Position numbers and translations under genes: made by a program. Shown piece by piece: positions 9,923-18,112 of a stretch of 64,000 nucleotides of DNA; within the stretch, counting starts at the first letter, position 1; every line of letters starts with the position of its first letter. The DNA is from Pseudomonas mangrovi (GTDB lineage: Bacteria; Pseudomonadota; Gammaproteobacteria; Pseudomonadales; Pseudomonadaceae). The stretch is taken from assembly GCF_003052585.1 (NCBI RefSeq), contig NZ_QASN01000020.1, forward strand, positions 248,001-312,000, read 5' to 3'. The notes below the pieces were generated by a model. It had not been told where the DNA came from, made no database searches, and saw only the letters and a list, made by a program, of their open reading frames with translations.

Positions 9923-10237
9923 TCAAGCAGGGAACAGCTCGCTCAGCTTCATCGCCAGCATCATGTCGCCTTCGGCGCGCAGCTTGCCGCCCATGAAGGC
10001 CTGCATGCCGTCGGTTTCGCCGGTCATGATGCCGACCAGGGTTTCGCGATCCATGATCAGGGTGACGTTGGCGGCATCGGAGTCGCCCTTCTGCACGTCC
10101 AGGGTGCCGTCCTTGACGACCATGAAATAGTTCTCGTCGTCGGTGATGTTGAACTGGAAGACCAGGTCCAGGCCAGCGGCGGCACCGGCGTTGAACTTGG
10201 ACTGCATGCGGCTGACGATATCGGCTACGGAGGTCAT
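9923..10237 (-). CDS. SCP2 sterol-binding domain protein
   Basis: 104 residues consisting of one SCP2 domain, with FNITDDENYFMVVKDGTLDV and a GKLRAEGDMMLAMKL end. SCP2 proteins bind sterols or fatty acyl-CoA in a hydrophobic tunnel and shuttle them between enzymes. It lies between the SDR/phosphotransferase operon and a phosphatase, on the same strand, with its own terminator. Confidence 0.88.
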   Translation of the reverse strand: MTSVADIVSRMQSKFNAGAAAGLDLVFQFNITDDENYFMVVKDGTLDVQKGDSDAANVTLIMDRETLVGIMTGETDGMQAFMGGKLRAEGDMMLAMKLSELFPA

Positions 10238-10293
10238 GGTGTTTTTCCTGTGTTGGGAGGTTGTCGCACGGCTCGCGCCGTCAGGGGCCGGTC

Positions 10294-10992
10294 TCAGCGA
10301 TAGGTGATGAGATCCGGTTTCTTCAACAGTTCCAGATGCGCATGGCTGTTGAATGAAGCCAGGGCCAGATCGTCGCCACGGAATTTCACCAGGCTCAGCG
10401 AGGTGTTGACGATCTGCCAGTTGAGCTCGAACGCCTTGATCGCCGGCATGCCGATGATCAGTTGCAGCACGGCGGTGATGGTGCCGCCGGAGGTGAAGAT
10501 GGCAATGCGGTCCTTCTTGTCGGCCTGGGCGAGAAGTCTGCGCAGCGCGGTCTCGACCCGGTCGAGAAAGCTCTGCCAGCTCTGCAGGCCTTCCTTCTCG
10601 TGCTCGCCGGAAACCCAGCGGCCGATGATGATCGAGAAGATGCGCTGAAACTCGGCGCGATGCTGGGCGGCATTCTCGAGGATATGCAGTGCTTCGGGTT
10701 CGTCCTTGAGCAGGTCCGGCAGGTGGGCCTGAATCACTTCGTCGGCGACGAACTCGTTGAACGCGGCGTCGATTTCCAGCTCGGGCGAATCTGCCAGGCG
10801 GCCCATGATTGCCCGGCCGGTATCCTGCTGGCGCTTGAGGTCACCGCTGATGCAGCGATCGAAGCGTACGCCCAGCCCGGCAAGATGTTCGCCGAGGATT
10901 TCTGCCTGGCGAACCCCGAGCGGCGACAGGACGTCATAGTTGTCGGCGCCGAAGGAGGCCTGGCCGTGACGGATCAGATAGATGCTGCCCAC
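10294..10992 (-). CDS. Histidine phosphatase (phosphoglycerate mutase-like) protein
   Basis: 232 residues if the GTG at 10992 is used (VGSIYLIRHGQASFG). The catalytic motif LIRHGQ starts at about residue 5. The second arginine is probably in the KRQQDTG segment, and the acid/base glutamate probably in NEFVADEV. The C-terminal catalytic histidine is near FTSGGTITA, where the usual GH is replaced by GG, so catalytic competence is not certain. It belongs to a branch fused or adjacent to acyl-metabolism genes in Pseudomonas. The start is the least sure part, as no clear Shine-Dalgarno precedes the GTG. Confidence 0.78.
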   Translation of the reverse strand: MGSIYLIRHGQASFGADNYDVLSPLGVRQAEILGEHLAGLGVRFDRCISGDLKRQQDTGRAIMGRLADSPELEIDAAFNEFVADEVIQAHLPDLLKDEPEALHILENAAQHRAEFQRIFSIIIGRWVSGEHEKEGLQSWQSFLDRVETALRRLLAQADKKDRIAIFTSGGTITAVLQLIIGMPAIKAFELNWQIVNTSLSLVKFRGDDLALASFNSHAHLELLKKPDLITYR

Positions 10993-11051
10993 TGAAATGA
11001 GTACCCGGCGTTCGTGAAGTCTCGGGAGGTTATGGGCATAGGGTAGGACTG

Positions 11052-11078
11052 TCAAACAAAAAACATACGCTTGTTTGA
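11052..11078. promoter_or_regulatory. Inverted repeat between divergent genes
   Basis: TCAAACA (11052-11058) and TGTTTGA (11072-11078) form a 7-bp inverted repeat with 13 bp between, in the divergent gap between the phosphatase gene and sohB. The half-sites resemble CAAAC/GTTTG operators used by TetR-type acyl-CoA regulators such as PsrA, but the spacing is longer than PsrA's. Confidence 0.35.
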
Positions 11079-11241
11079 ATTTTCCCGTGACTTTTTTGCG
11101 ACTCGCTGCACGGGCCGCCAGGCCGCATTCCAGGCACCTTTCGGACGCCTCGTACTGGCCCGGCGCCAGGCGCGTGGGTATGCTGACCGCTTGTCCGGGC
11201 GCTCGCCCGGCGTGTTTCGATCCTTGCAGCGAGGGGTGCGT

Positions 11242-12264
11242 GTGGAGTTCTTGATGGATTACGCGGGGTTTCTGATTCGGGCCCTGACCGTGGTAGTGGC
11301 CATAGTCGTGGTGCTGGTGGCTTTCGCAGCGGTGCGCCAGCGCGGCCGGCGCAAGGGTGACGGTCAGTTGCAGGTGACCCGCCTCAACGACTTCTACAAG
11401 GCACTGCGCGAACGTCTGGAGCAGAGCATCCTGCAGAAGGACCAGCTCAAGCAGGTGCGCAAGGAAGAGGCGCGTCAGCTCAAGGCCGAACGCAAGGCCG
11501 GTACGCAGAAGGCGCGGGTCTACGTGCTGGACTTCGATGGCGACATCAAGGCGTCTGCGGTCGAAAACCTGCGGCACGAGATCACCGCGCTGCTGACTCT
11601 GGCGACGCCGCAGGACGAGGTGGTGCTGCGCCTGGAAAGCGGCGGTGGCATGGTCCACAGCTACGGCCTGGCGGCCTCGCAACTGGCGCGCATTCGTCAG
11701 GCCGGGGTGCCGCTGACCGTGTGCGTCGACAAGGTCGCCGCCAGTGGCGGCTACATGATGGCCTGCATCGGTGAGAAGATTCTGTCGGCGCCCTTTGCCG
11801 TGCTCGGCTCGATCGGCGTGGTGGCGCAGCTGCCGAACGTGCATCGCCTGCTGAAGAAGCATGATGTCGACATGGAAGTGCTGACCGCCGGTGAATACAA
11901 GCGCACGCTGACGGTGTTCGGCGAAAACACCGAGAAGGGCCGGGAGAAGTTCCAGGAGGACCTGGAAACCACCCATCAGCTGTTCAAGAATTTTGTCGCC
12001 CGCTACCGCCCACAACTGGCCATCGACGAGGTCGCCACCGGCGAAGTCTGGCTCGGGCAGTCGGCTCTCGGTTTGCAACTGGTCGACGAGTTGCGCACCA
12101 GTGATGAATATCTGGCCGAGCGTGCCCGCACGGCCGAGCTTTTCCAGCTCCACTACGCGCAGAAGAAGAGCTTGCAGGAACGCTTCGGCATGGCCGCCAG
12201 CGTCGCCCTGGATCGCTTCGTGCTGACCTGGTGGAGCCGTCTGAATCAACAGCGTTTCTGGTAG
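11242..12264 (+). CDS. sohB: SohB inner-membrane signal peptide peptidase-like protease
   Basis: 340 residues from GTG 11242 (MEFLMDYAGF after conversion), preceded by GAGGGG at 11231-11236. One N-terminal membrane helix is followed by the S49 domain. The catalytic serine is S168 in VAASGGYMM and the lysine is K220 in GEYKRTLT. The 52-residue spacing is the same as in E. coli SohB (S178/K230). It degrades membrane-associated peptides facing the periplasm. The reductase gene follows after 11 bp, probably in one transcript. Confidence 0.88.
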   Translation: MEFLMDYAGFLIRALTVVVAIVVVLVAFAAVRQRGRRKGDGQLQVTRLNDFYKALRERLEQSILQKDQLKQVRKEEARQLKAERKAGTQKARVYVLDFDGDIKASAVENLRHEITALLTLATPQDEVVLRLESGGGMVHSYGLAASQLARIRQAGVPLTVCVDKVAASGGYMMACIGEKILSAPFAVLGSIGVVAQLPNVHRLLKKHDVDMEVLTAGEYKRTLTVFGENTEKGREKFQEDLETTHQLFKNFVARYRPQLAIDEVATGEVWLGQSALGLQLVDELRTSDEYLAERARTAELFQLHYAQKKSLQERFGMAASVALDRFVLTWWSRLNQQRFW

Positions 12265-12275
12265 AGGAGTAGCAG

Positions 12276-13268
12276 ATGAGCAGCTTCAAGGCATTGCAAG
12301 TCAGCGAGACGGCGCAGGGCGTCTTCGAGCGGCGGATCGTCGAGCGTGAGCTGGCCGAGCTGCCGGCCGGCGAGGTGCTGATTCGGGTGCGCTACTCCTC
12401 GCTCAACTACAAGGACGCGCTCTCCGCCAGCGGTAACCGCGGCGTGACCCGCAACTACCCGCACACCCCGGGCATCGATGCGGCCGGCGTGATCGAACAG
12501 TCGTCGGTGGCGGAGCTTGCGGTCGGTGACGAGGTGATAGTCACCGGCTACGACCTGGGGATGAACACCTCCGGGGGGTTTGCCCAGTACATCCGCGTGC
12601 CGGCTGCCTGGGTGATCCGCCGACCGGCCGGATTGAGTCTGCGCGAGGCCATGCTGTTGGGTACTGCTGGCCTTACCGCGGCGCTCTGTGTCGACAAGCT
12701 CGAGCAGGCCGGCCTGACTCCGGTGGCAGGTCCGGTAGTGGTTACCGGCGCCAGCGGCGGCGTGGGCTCGATCGCGGTGGCGCTGCTGGCCAGCCTCGGT
12801 TACGACGTTGCGGCATCCACCGGCAAGCCCGAGCAGGCCGAGTTCCTGCGTCAGCTCGGCGCACGCCAGATCGTAGCGCGCAGCGAGCTGCAGGAAGGCT
12901 GCGAGAAGGCCCTGCTCAAGGAGCGCTGGGCTGGTGCGGTGGATACCGTCGGCGGCGACATCCTGTTCAATGTGGTCAAGTCGCTGCGCTATGGCGGCAG
13001 CGCCGCCTGCTGCGGTCTGACCGCCGGCATGAGCTTCAAGGGCAGCGTCGCGCCGTTCATCCTGCGCGGGGTCAATCTGCTCGGCGTCGACTCGGTCGAG
13101 TTGCCGCTGGTGGTCAAGGCCTCCATGTGGGACAAGCTGTCGCTGCAGTGGAAGCTGGGTAACCTGGAAAGCCTGGCCGAGGAAGTCACCCTGGAGCAGC
13201 TGCCGGCAGCGATAGAGCAGATTCTTGCCGGCCAGATGGTTGGCCGGGTGCTGGTGCGGTTGGACTGA
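12276..13268 (+). CDS. acuI: MDR-type oxidoreductase, acrylyl-CoA reductase (AcuI/YhdH)
   Basis: 330 residues. The N-terminal GroES-like domain contains SSLNYKDALSASGNRGVTR and PGIDAAG, both hallmarks of the AcuI/YhdH group. The Rossmann motif is VVTGASGGVGSIA. Zinc ligands of alcohol dehydrogenases are absent. It reduces acryloyl-CoA to propanoyl-CoA with NADPH and so removes a toxic intermediate. AGAGGAG precedes the ATG. A strong terminator lies 34 bp after the stop. Confidence 0.88.
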   Translation: MSSFKALQVSETAQGVFERRIVERELAELPAGEVLIRVRYSSLNYKDALSASGNRGVTRNYPHTPGIDAAGVIEQSSVAELAVGDEVIVTGYDLGMNTSGGFAQYIRVPAAWVIRRPAGLSLREAMLLGTAGLTAALCVDKLEQAGLTPVAGPVVVTGASGGVGSIAVALLASLGYDVAASTGKPEQAEFLRQLGARQIVARSELQEGCEKALLKERWAGAVDTVGGDILFNVVKSLRYGGSAACCGLTAGMSFKGSVAPFILRGVNLLGVDSVELPLVVKASMWDKLSLQWKLGNLESLAEEVTLEQLPAAIEQILAGQMVGRVLVRLD

Positions 13269-13301
13269 TCCGAAACCCGTAACCGGCTCGTGACATTCAA
13301 C

Positions 13302-13339
13302 AAAACGCCGCGATTCCATTGACGGAATCGCGGCGTTTT
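13302..13339 (+). terminator. Intrinsic terminator after acuI
   Basis: A 16-bp perfect stem (AAAACGCCGCGATTCC with its complement) with a 6-nt loop ends in a T-run. The matching A-run lets it act in both directions between acuI and the converging DUF4442 gene. Confidence 0.92.
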
Positions 13340-13465
13340 TGGCTCTTGCGAGCTGGGGCGCAGTTCCTGTCAGGGGCTCTTGTCAGTGCCAGGAAGCCCT
13401 TCAGCGTAATGCAGCTGCCCATTTGGCCGTCCTGGTAGGTGGCTGGTCATCCACTAATGCGTCGC

Positions 13466-13903
13466 TCAAGCCTGGCTGACGTACATGGTGATCTCGGCAC
13501 GAAAGACAGCGGTGTCGCCGACGTAGGCAAGGACTGGAACCTTGATGTCGCCGGTCTGGCTCCAATCGATGGCGCTGCCATCAGCCACCGCGCGGACATC
13601 GCCATTGGCTTTGGCCAGGTATTCCACCGTCATGCCGCGCGGAATCCAGCGGCAACCCGCGGGAATGGATGCATCGGTCATGGTACCCGCGGCCAACTCG
13701 GCGGCGTTGCACAGGGCGATGGCGTGCACGGTGCCGAGGTGGTTGAGCACTTCGCGGCGTTTGGGGAAGGTCACTTCGGCATAGCCGGCGCGCAGCTCAA
13801 CGAACTGCGGGGCGATGCTGGCGAAGTAGGGGGCGACCTGGCCGATCATGGTGCTGAACTGGGCGGGGCCGACCTGCTGATACATCTGCATCATCTGACT
13901 CAT
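13466..13903 (-). CDS. Hotdog-fold thioesterase-like protein (DUF4442/PaaI)
   Basis: 145 residues from the ATG at 13903 (MSQMMQMYQQ). This start is chosen over 13924 because CAGGAG at 13910-13915 lies 6 nt before it. The segments VTFPKRREVLNHLGTVHAIAL and NAAELAAGTM match the DUF4442 hotdog family, where HLGTVHA holds the helix-capping active region. It probably hydrolyses an acyl-CoA. It is divergent from a TetR gene with a shared operator region. Confidence 0.82.
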   Translation of the reverse strand: MSQMMQMYQQVGPAQFSTMIGQVAPYFASIAPQFVELRAGYAEVTFPKRREVLNHLGTVHAIALCNAAELAAGTMTDASIPAGCRWIPRGMTVEYLAKANGDVRAVADGSAIDWSQTGDIKVPVLAYVGDTAVFRAEITMYVSQA

Positions 13904-13957
13904 GGGGTGCTCCTGAAAGGACATTGAAGAGAAGCGCGCGCCGAGGCAGTATACGAA

Positions 13958-13988
13958 TTCTAGAAAATAATTCTAGAAAAATATTCTA
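13958..13988. promoter_or_regulatory. Candidate TetR operator between divergent genes
   Basis: Two perfect TTCTAGAA palindromes (13958-13965 and 13971-13978) lie 13 bp apart, followed by an ATTCTA half-site (13983-13988), in an AT-rich stretch 18 bp before the regulator's ATG. The positions suit repression of both the TetR gene and the thioesterase gene. Confidence 0.55.
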
Positions 13989-14006
13989 ATCTGATTGGGG
14001 GAGCTG

Positions 14007-14588
14007 ATGGCTCGCCGTTCCCGTAAAGACGAAATCCTCCAGGCCGCTCTGGCCTGTTTCACCGAACACGGCGTTGACGCGACCACCATCGAGATGATTC
14101 GCGATCACTCCGGCGCCAGCATCGGCAGCCTCTATCACCACTTCGGCAACAAGGAGCGGATCATCGCCGCTCTTTATCTGGAAGGCACCGAGCAGTACGC
14201 CCAATTGCTTGCCGATGGCTTCGCCAGCGCGAAGGACGCCCGCGACTGCGTGCGTTTGCTGGTGACCAGCTATATCGACTGGGTGGTGGCCAATCCGGAC
14301 TGGGCGCGCTTCATCCTGCACAGCCGCGGCAGGGTGGAGGCGAGTGAGCGCGCCGATGACCTGCGCGAGGCCAATCGTCGGCATTACCAGCGCATTCTCG
14401 AAGCCTTGGCGGAGTACCGCGCGAAGGGCGTGTTTCGTGAACTGCCGATCGATTGTTTTGCCTCGCTGGTAATCGGGCCGACCCATGACTTTGCCCGCAA
14501 CTGGCTGGCAGGGCGGACCCAGAGCGATCTGGGCGCCTGCCGCGAGCTGTTCGCCGAGAGCGCCTGGCAGAGCGTGCGCAGCGTCTGA
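14007..14588 (+). CDS. TetR/AcrR family transcriptional regulator
   Basis: 193 residues from ATG 14007; GGGGGAG at 13997-14003 supports this over an upstream TTG. The helix-turn-helix is at about 10-55 (ILQAALACFTEHGVDATTIEMI, with SIGSLYHHFGNKERI). The C-terminal part (ADGFASAKDARDCV, then TSYIDWVVANPDWARF) is the TetR_C_33-like ligand domain. It presumably responds to an acyl-CoA or lipophile and controls its own promoter and the divergent thioesterase gene. Confidence 0.85.
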   Translation: MARRSRKDEILQAALACFTEHGVDATTIEMIRDHSGASIGSLYHHFGNKERIIAALYLEGTEQYAQLLADGFASAKDARDCVRLLVTSYIDWVVANPDWARFILHSRGRVEASERADDLREANRRHYQRILEALAEYRAKGVFRELPIDCFASLVIGPTHDFARNWLAGRTQSDLGACRELFAESAWQSVRSV

Positions 14589-14674
14589 GTGGCTTGTTCT
14601 TTCCAGTGCGACGGTTGGTGATTCGGAATTGACTTGAGCTGGGCCTGGCAAGGCCTCCCGCAGGTCCAGCCATC

Positions 14675-14820
14675 CCTTATCCGGCGCCGCAGCTGTCCTT
14701 CTCCCGGGGGGAGAAGGACAGCTGCGGGGCGATGGCGCGGTTTGGGTGTCATGCAGAGCTCAAGCACAGATCGTTTTGCCCGCTCATCTGGGAGCGGGTG
14801 CCGCAGGCGGGTGAGGGGTG
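14675..14820. repeat. Dispersed repeat, copy 1, with a 19-bp hairpin
   Basis: It starts CCTTATCCGGC and includes TGTCATGCAGAGCT followed by AAGCACAGA. It ends in a GGGAGCGGGTGCCG segment and GGCGGGTGAGGGG. The left half holds a perfect 19-bp stem (14687-14705 with 14709-14727) and a 3-nt loop. Related copies lie at 31521-31562, 31693-31800 and 54575-54717. Confidence 0.75.
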
Positions 14821-14858
14821 ATTCGGCCAGGCGGATCGGCGCAGCGCAAAGCATGGTC

Positions 14859-14885
14859 GGCGCAATGCACGGTGCTTGTTGCGCC
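14859..14885. repeat. 27-bp inverted-repeat element, copy A
   Basis: GGCGCAA at one end and TTGCGCC at the other flank a TGCAC..TGC centre. The same 27-bp layout recurs at 20203-20229 and 36939-36965. Confidence 0.6.
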
Positions 14886-14902
14886 CTGGAAGGTGAGCGC
14901 AT

Positions 14903-14934
14903 AAAAAAAGCCCCGCAATGGAGGGGCTCTTTTG
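14903..14934 (-). terminator. Intrinsic terminator of the cysI-DUF934 operon
   Basis: On the minus strand AGCCCC-8 nt-GGGGCT is followed by a U-rich run (seven A residues on the plus strand), 16 bp past the DUF934 stop. Confidence 0.8.
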
Positions 14935-14950
14935 CTCTGACGCGGACGGC

Positions 14951-15448
14951 TCAGCCGCGACGCAGGAACAGCGGGCGCGGATCGTCGGCGGCGGCCTGGT
15001 AGGTCACCGAGAAGTCCTTGAGGCCTTCCAGGGCATCGTACGGATCACGGTCGGCACGCACGGCGAAGGCGTCGAAGCCGCAACGACGCATCAGGAACAG
15101 CTGGTCGCGCAGTACGTCACCGATGGCGCGGATCTCGTCCTTGTAGCCGTAGCGCTCGCGCAGTAGGCGCGCACTGGAGTAGTGGCGGCCGTCGGTGAAG
15201 GCGGGAAAGTTGAGCGCGATGACCTTGAAGTGGGCCAGGTCCTCGGCGATTTCCTCGATCTGCTCGTCGGCATCCAGCCACACGCCCAGGCCGCCGTCGC
15301 GGGCCTTGAGCGCATGGGCGTGCTCGCGCCACAGGGCCAGCGGCACGATCAGGTCGTCACAGTTGCTCAGGCCGTCGAGGGTCGCGTCCTTGGGCAGCAG
15401 GTGCCAGGATTCGTCGACGACCTGGTCGTTCTTAATGATTCGCTGCAT
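14951..15448 (-). CDS. DUF934 protein, CysI partner
   Basis: 165 residues from the ATG at 15448 (MQRIIKNDQV), with AAGGAG about 7 nt ahead. The DUF934 core reads ALNFPAFTDGRHYSSARLLRERYGYKDEIRAIGDVLRDQL. The gene overlaps the end of cysI by 17 bp, so it is translationally coupled. Proteins of this family always accompany sulfite reductase or PAPS reductase in proteobacteria. The role is probably in assimilatory sulfite reduction, but no reaction is known to me. Confidence 0.88.
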   Translation of the reverse strand: MQRIIKNDQVVDESWHLLPKDATLDGLSNCDDLIVPLALWREHAHALKARDGGLGVWLDADEQIEEIAEDLAHFKVIALNFPAFTDGRHYSSARLLRERYGYKDEIRAIGDVLRDQLFLMRRCGFDAFAVRADRDPYDALEGLKDFSVTYQAAADDPRPLFLRRG

Positions 15449-17090
15449 AGACGCGCTCCTTGAAGGGGTCGAGGCCGATGCGCCGGAAGGTGTCGAGGAA
15501 CTGTTCATCTTCGCTGCGGCGCTCCACGTAGACGGCAATGATCTTCTCGATCACGTCGGGCATCGCATCCTGGGCGAAGGATGGGCCGAGGATCTGACCG
15601 AGGCTGGCGTTGCGCCCGGCGCTGCCGCCCAGCGACACCTGATAGAACTCCGCGCCTTTCTTGTCCACGCCGAGGATGCCGATATGGCCGACGTGGTGGT
15701 GACCGCAGGCGTTCATGCAGCCGGAGATGTTCAGGTCCAGCTCGCCGATGTCGAACAGGTAGTCGAGATCGTCGAAGCGCCGCTGGATCGATTCGGCGAT
15801 CGGGATCGACTTGGCATTGGCCAGCGAGCAGAAATCGCCGCCGGGACAGCAGATCATGTCGGTCAGCAGGCCGACATTGGGGACGGCCAGACCCAGTTCG
15901 CGCAGCTCGTTCCACAGCGTGAACAGCTGGCTCTGCTCGACGTCAGCAAGAATGATGTTCTGCTCGTGGGAGTTGCGCACCTCACCGAAGCAGTAGCGGT
16001 CGGCCAGCTCGGCAACCGCGTCCAGCTGCTTGTCGGTGATGTCACCCGGAGCGACGCCAGTGGGCTTGAGCGACAGGGTCACTGCGGCATAGCCGGGCTT
16101 CTTGTGTGCCACGACGTTGCGCGAGCGCCAGCGGGCAAAGCCCGGATGCTCGGCATCCAGCGCGGCCAGGGCGGCGTCCTGATCTTCCAGCGCCTTGTAG
16201 GCCGGGTCGATGAAGAAGCGGCTGACGCGCTCGACTTCGGCCTCGGTCAGGGTCGCCGGACCATCCTTCAGATGGGCCCACTCGGCCTCGACGCGCTCGG
16301 CGAAGACTTCCGGGGTCAGCGCCTTGACCAGGATCTTGATCCGCGCCTTGAACTTGTTGTCGCGGCGGCCATAGCGGTTGTACACGCGCAGGATGGCGTC
16401 GAGATAGGTCAGCAGATGCTTCCACGGCAGGAATTCGTTGATGAAGCTGCCGACGATCGGCGTGCGGCCCAGGCCTCCACCGACGGAGACGCGGAAGCCC
16501 AGCTCACCGGCAGCGTTCTGCACCGCCTCCAGGCCGATGTCATGCACCTCGATGGCGGCGCGATCACTGACCGCGCCATTGACGGCGATCTTGAACTTGC
16601 GCGGCAGGAAGGCGAACTCGGGGTGGAAGGTCGACCACTGGCGGATGATCTCGCACCAGGGGCGCGGGTCGATCAGCTCATCGCGGGCGACGCCGGCGAA
16701 CTGGTCGGTGGTGGTGTTGCGGATGCAGTTGCCGCTGGTCTGGATCGCGTGCATTTGCACGGTGGCCAGCTCGGCCAGGATGTCCGGCACGTCTTCCAGC
16801 TCGGGCCAGTTGAACTGCACGTTCTGCCGGGTGCTGATGTGGGCGTAGCCCTTGTCGTAGTTGCGGGCGATCTCGGCGAGCTTGCGCAGCTGGCGCGAGG
16901 AAAGCAGGCCATAGGGCACGGCGACGCGCAGCATGGGTGCGTAACGCTGGATGTACAGACCGTTCTGCAGACGCAGCGGACGGAATTCCTCACCGCTGAG
17001 CTCGCCGGCAAGGTAGCGCCGGGTCTGGTCGCGGAACTGGCGTACGCGATCCTCGATGATGTGTTGATCGTATTGGTCGTATACGTACAT
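15432..17090 (-). CDS. cysI: Sulfite reductase hemoprotein component
   Basis: 552 residues from ATG 17090 (MYVYDQYDQH). Two nitrite/sulfite reductase ferredoxin-like half-domains are seen. The [4Fe-4S]-siroheme cysteines are in CCPGGDFC and in NISGCMNACGHHHVGHIG. RQNVQFNWPELEDVPDI is the N-terminal siroheme-binding strand. It reduces sulfite to sulfide with six electrons in cysteine synthesis. The NirA-like length and the partner DUF934 indicate the ferredoxin-type or CysJ-independent enzyme usual in Pseudomonas. AGGA precedes the start. Confidence 0.9.
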   Translation of the reverse strand: MYVYDQYDQHIIEDRVRQFRDQTRRYLAGELSGEEFRPLRLQNGLYIQRYAPMLRVAVPYGLLSSRQLRKLAEIARNYDKGYAHISTRQNVQFNWPELEDVPDILAELATVQMHAIQTSGNCIRNTTTDQFAGVARDELIDPRPWCEIIRQWSTFHPEFAFLPRKFKIAVNGAVSDRAAIEVHDIGLEAVQNAAGELGFRVSVGGGLGRTPIVGSFINEFLPWKHLLTYLDAILRVYNRYGRRDNKFKARIKILVKALTPEVFAERVEAEWAHLKDGPATLTEAEVERVSRFFIDPAYKALEDQDAALAALDAEHPGFARWRSRNVVAHKKPGYAAVTLSLKPTGVAPGDITDKQLDAVAELADRYCFGEVRNSHEQNIILADVEQSQLFTLWNELRELGLAVPNVGLLTDMICCPGGDFCSLANAKSIPIAESIQRRFDDLDYLFDIGELDLNISGCMNACGHHHVGHIGILGVDKKGAEFYQVSLGGSAGRNASLGQILGPSFAQDAMPDVIEKIIAVYVERRSEDEQFLDTFRRIGLDPFKERVYAANH

Positions 17091-17221
17091 GAAAGGTCCT
17101 GTCACAGGCAGCTTGCAGCACCGATTGCACGCACGGCCGCGCAATCATGGGAGCCGGGCAAGATACCAGCTCAGGGTTATGCGCAAAAGTGAAGTTTGAG
17201 CATATGGACTGAACTTTCCGA

Positions 17222-17275
17222 CCTAAAGAACCCGCCTTTAGGGTGCTTGAGCCATTTGCAGCACTGGTCTTAAAT
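17222..17275 (+). promoter_or_regulatory. Hairpin and sigma-70 promoter for the 34-aa gene
   Basis: CCTAAAG/CTTTAGG (17222-17242) is an inverted repeat. It is followed by TTGAGC (17247-17252), a 17-bp spacer and TTAAAT (17270-17275), about 40 bp ahead of ATG 17316. The inverted repeat could be an operator, or could belong to the divergent cysI promoter. Confidence 0.5.
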
Positions 17276-17315
17276 GCTTGGGCGTACCGCCCCAACAATC
17301 ACAAGAAGGTAAGCC

Positions 17316-17420
17316 ATGACCGATTCCGATAATCGCGACAGCGTCGTCGACGCCTACGCCATCCTGATCCTGATCTCCATTGTGGTTGCTACCGCAGTGT
17401 TCTGGGTCTCCAGTCAGTAG
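17316..17420 (+). CDS. Small single-pass membrane protein (34 aa)
   Basis: The product reads MTDSDNRDSVVDAYAILILI followed by SIVVATAVFWVSSQ: a short acidic N-terminus and one hydrophobic helix of about 20 residues. AGAAGG lies 6 nt before the ATG, a good promoter lies upstream and an intrinsic terminator follows, so this is a complete transcription unit. Function unknown. It is divergent from cysI. Its size falls below the cutoff of many gene finders. Confidence 0.72.
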   Translation: MTDSDNRDSVVDAYAILILISIVVATAVFWVSSQ

Positions 17421-17449
17421 ATCCACCAGGGCCTCATCCCCTGCGCATC

Positions 17450-17485
17450 AACCCGGTTCGTCGAATGCGCGAGCCGGGTTTTTTA
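17450..17485 (+). terminator. Intrinsic terminator of the 34-aa gene
   Basis: AACCCGG.TCG pairs with CGAGCCGGGTT around a short loop, followed by TTTTTT, 30 bp after the stop. Confidence 0.85.
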
Positions 17486-17557
17486 CTGCGCGGCCGCTCG
17501 GGCTCTGGGCAGGTCGGATGGCGTAAACGCGCGGTCTGACGCTTTTGCCTGATTTCG

Positions 17558-17770
17558 CTACAGACCGGCGAAGTACAGGACCAGCCGTACCACTCCGAGT
17601 ACCACGAGCACGAAGAGCAGGGTGAAGCCGACCCCGAGCAGGATGAAGTGCGAGGGTTTGCCGCGGGAAAAGTCGCGCGAGCGGTTCTTGCCGCTCTGCA
17701 CGCCCAGCGCGGCCGCCAGTACGCTCTGCAGCATCTCCTTGAAGCTCAGCGGTTGCTCATCGTCTTTCAT
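17558..17770 (-). CDS. DUF2970 small membrane protein
   Basis: 70 residues. The segment SVLAAALGVQSGKNRSRDFS followed by a C-terminal hydrophobic helix (ILLGVGFTLLFVLVVLGVVRLVL) is the DUF2970 pattern. It is a single-pass inner-membrane protein of unknown role. The next gene on the strand ends in the other direction of the same gap at 17814, upstream. Confidence 0.8.
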   Translation of the reverse strand: MKDDEQPLSFKEMLQSVLAAALGVQSGKNRSRDFSRGKPSHFILLGVGFTLLFVLVVLGVVRLVLYFAGL

Positions 17771-17813
17771 GGTTTTCCTCTGAATGCGTGAAGCCGGCGA
17801 CCGTGTCGAAGAC

Positions 17814-18059
17814 TCAGCCGATGAGCTTCAGAACGATGGCCGGCACCAGGCCAAAAAACAGAATCAGCAGCTTGTAGATGGCCATCGCCGAGTAGTGAAT
17901 CGCATCGAACTGGTTCTCGCTCAGGCGGAACCAGCGCCCGTGCAGGCGCAGGATTCGCTCTCGGGCACAGACGAAGCCTGCGAACCACAACAGCAGGATC
18001 ACGTAGTGGGCCAGGCTGCACCAGAGCAGCAGTTCGGCGAGGGCGTCGGTGGTCATCAT
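17814..18059 (-). CDS. DUF6868-type small membrane protein
   Basis: 81 residues with two hydrophobic helices (about 9-29 and 58-79) separated by RLHGRWFRLSENQFDAIHYS. This fits the two-helix family with an HxxWF motif and a KLLILFFGLVP end. Role unknown. It is followed 43 bp later by the DUF2970 gene on the same strand. Confidence 0.7.
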   Translation of the reverse strand: MMTTDALAELLLWCSLAHYVILLLWFAGFVCARERILRLHGRWFRLSENQFDAIHYSAMAIYKLLILFFGLVPAIVLKLIG

Positions 18060-18112
18060 GCGTTTCTCCTGACCGGCATCGCTTCAAGGCTAGTCGCTTT
18101 TCCGCCTCACGC

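Noticed and set aside
15195..17192. 665-codon plus-strand open frame opposite cysI
   Set aside because: Antisense shadow; Ala/Asp/Val-rich composition and no motif.
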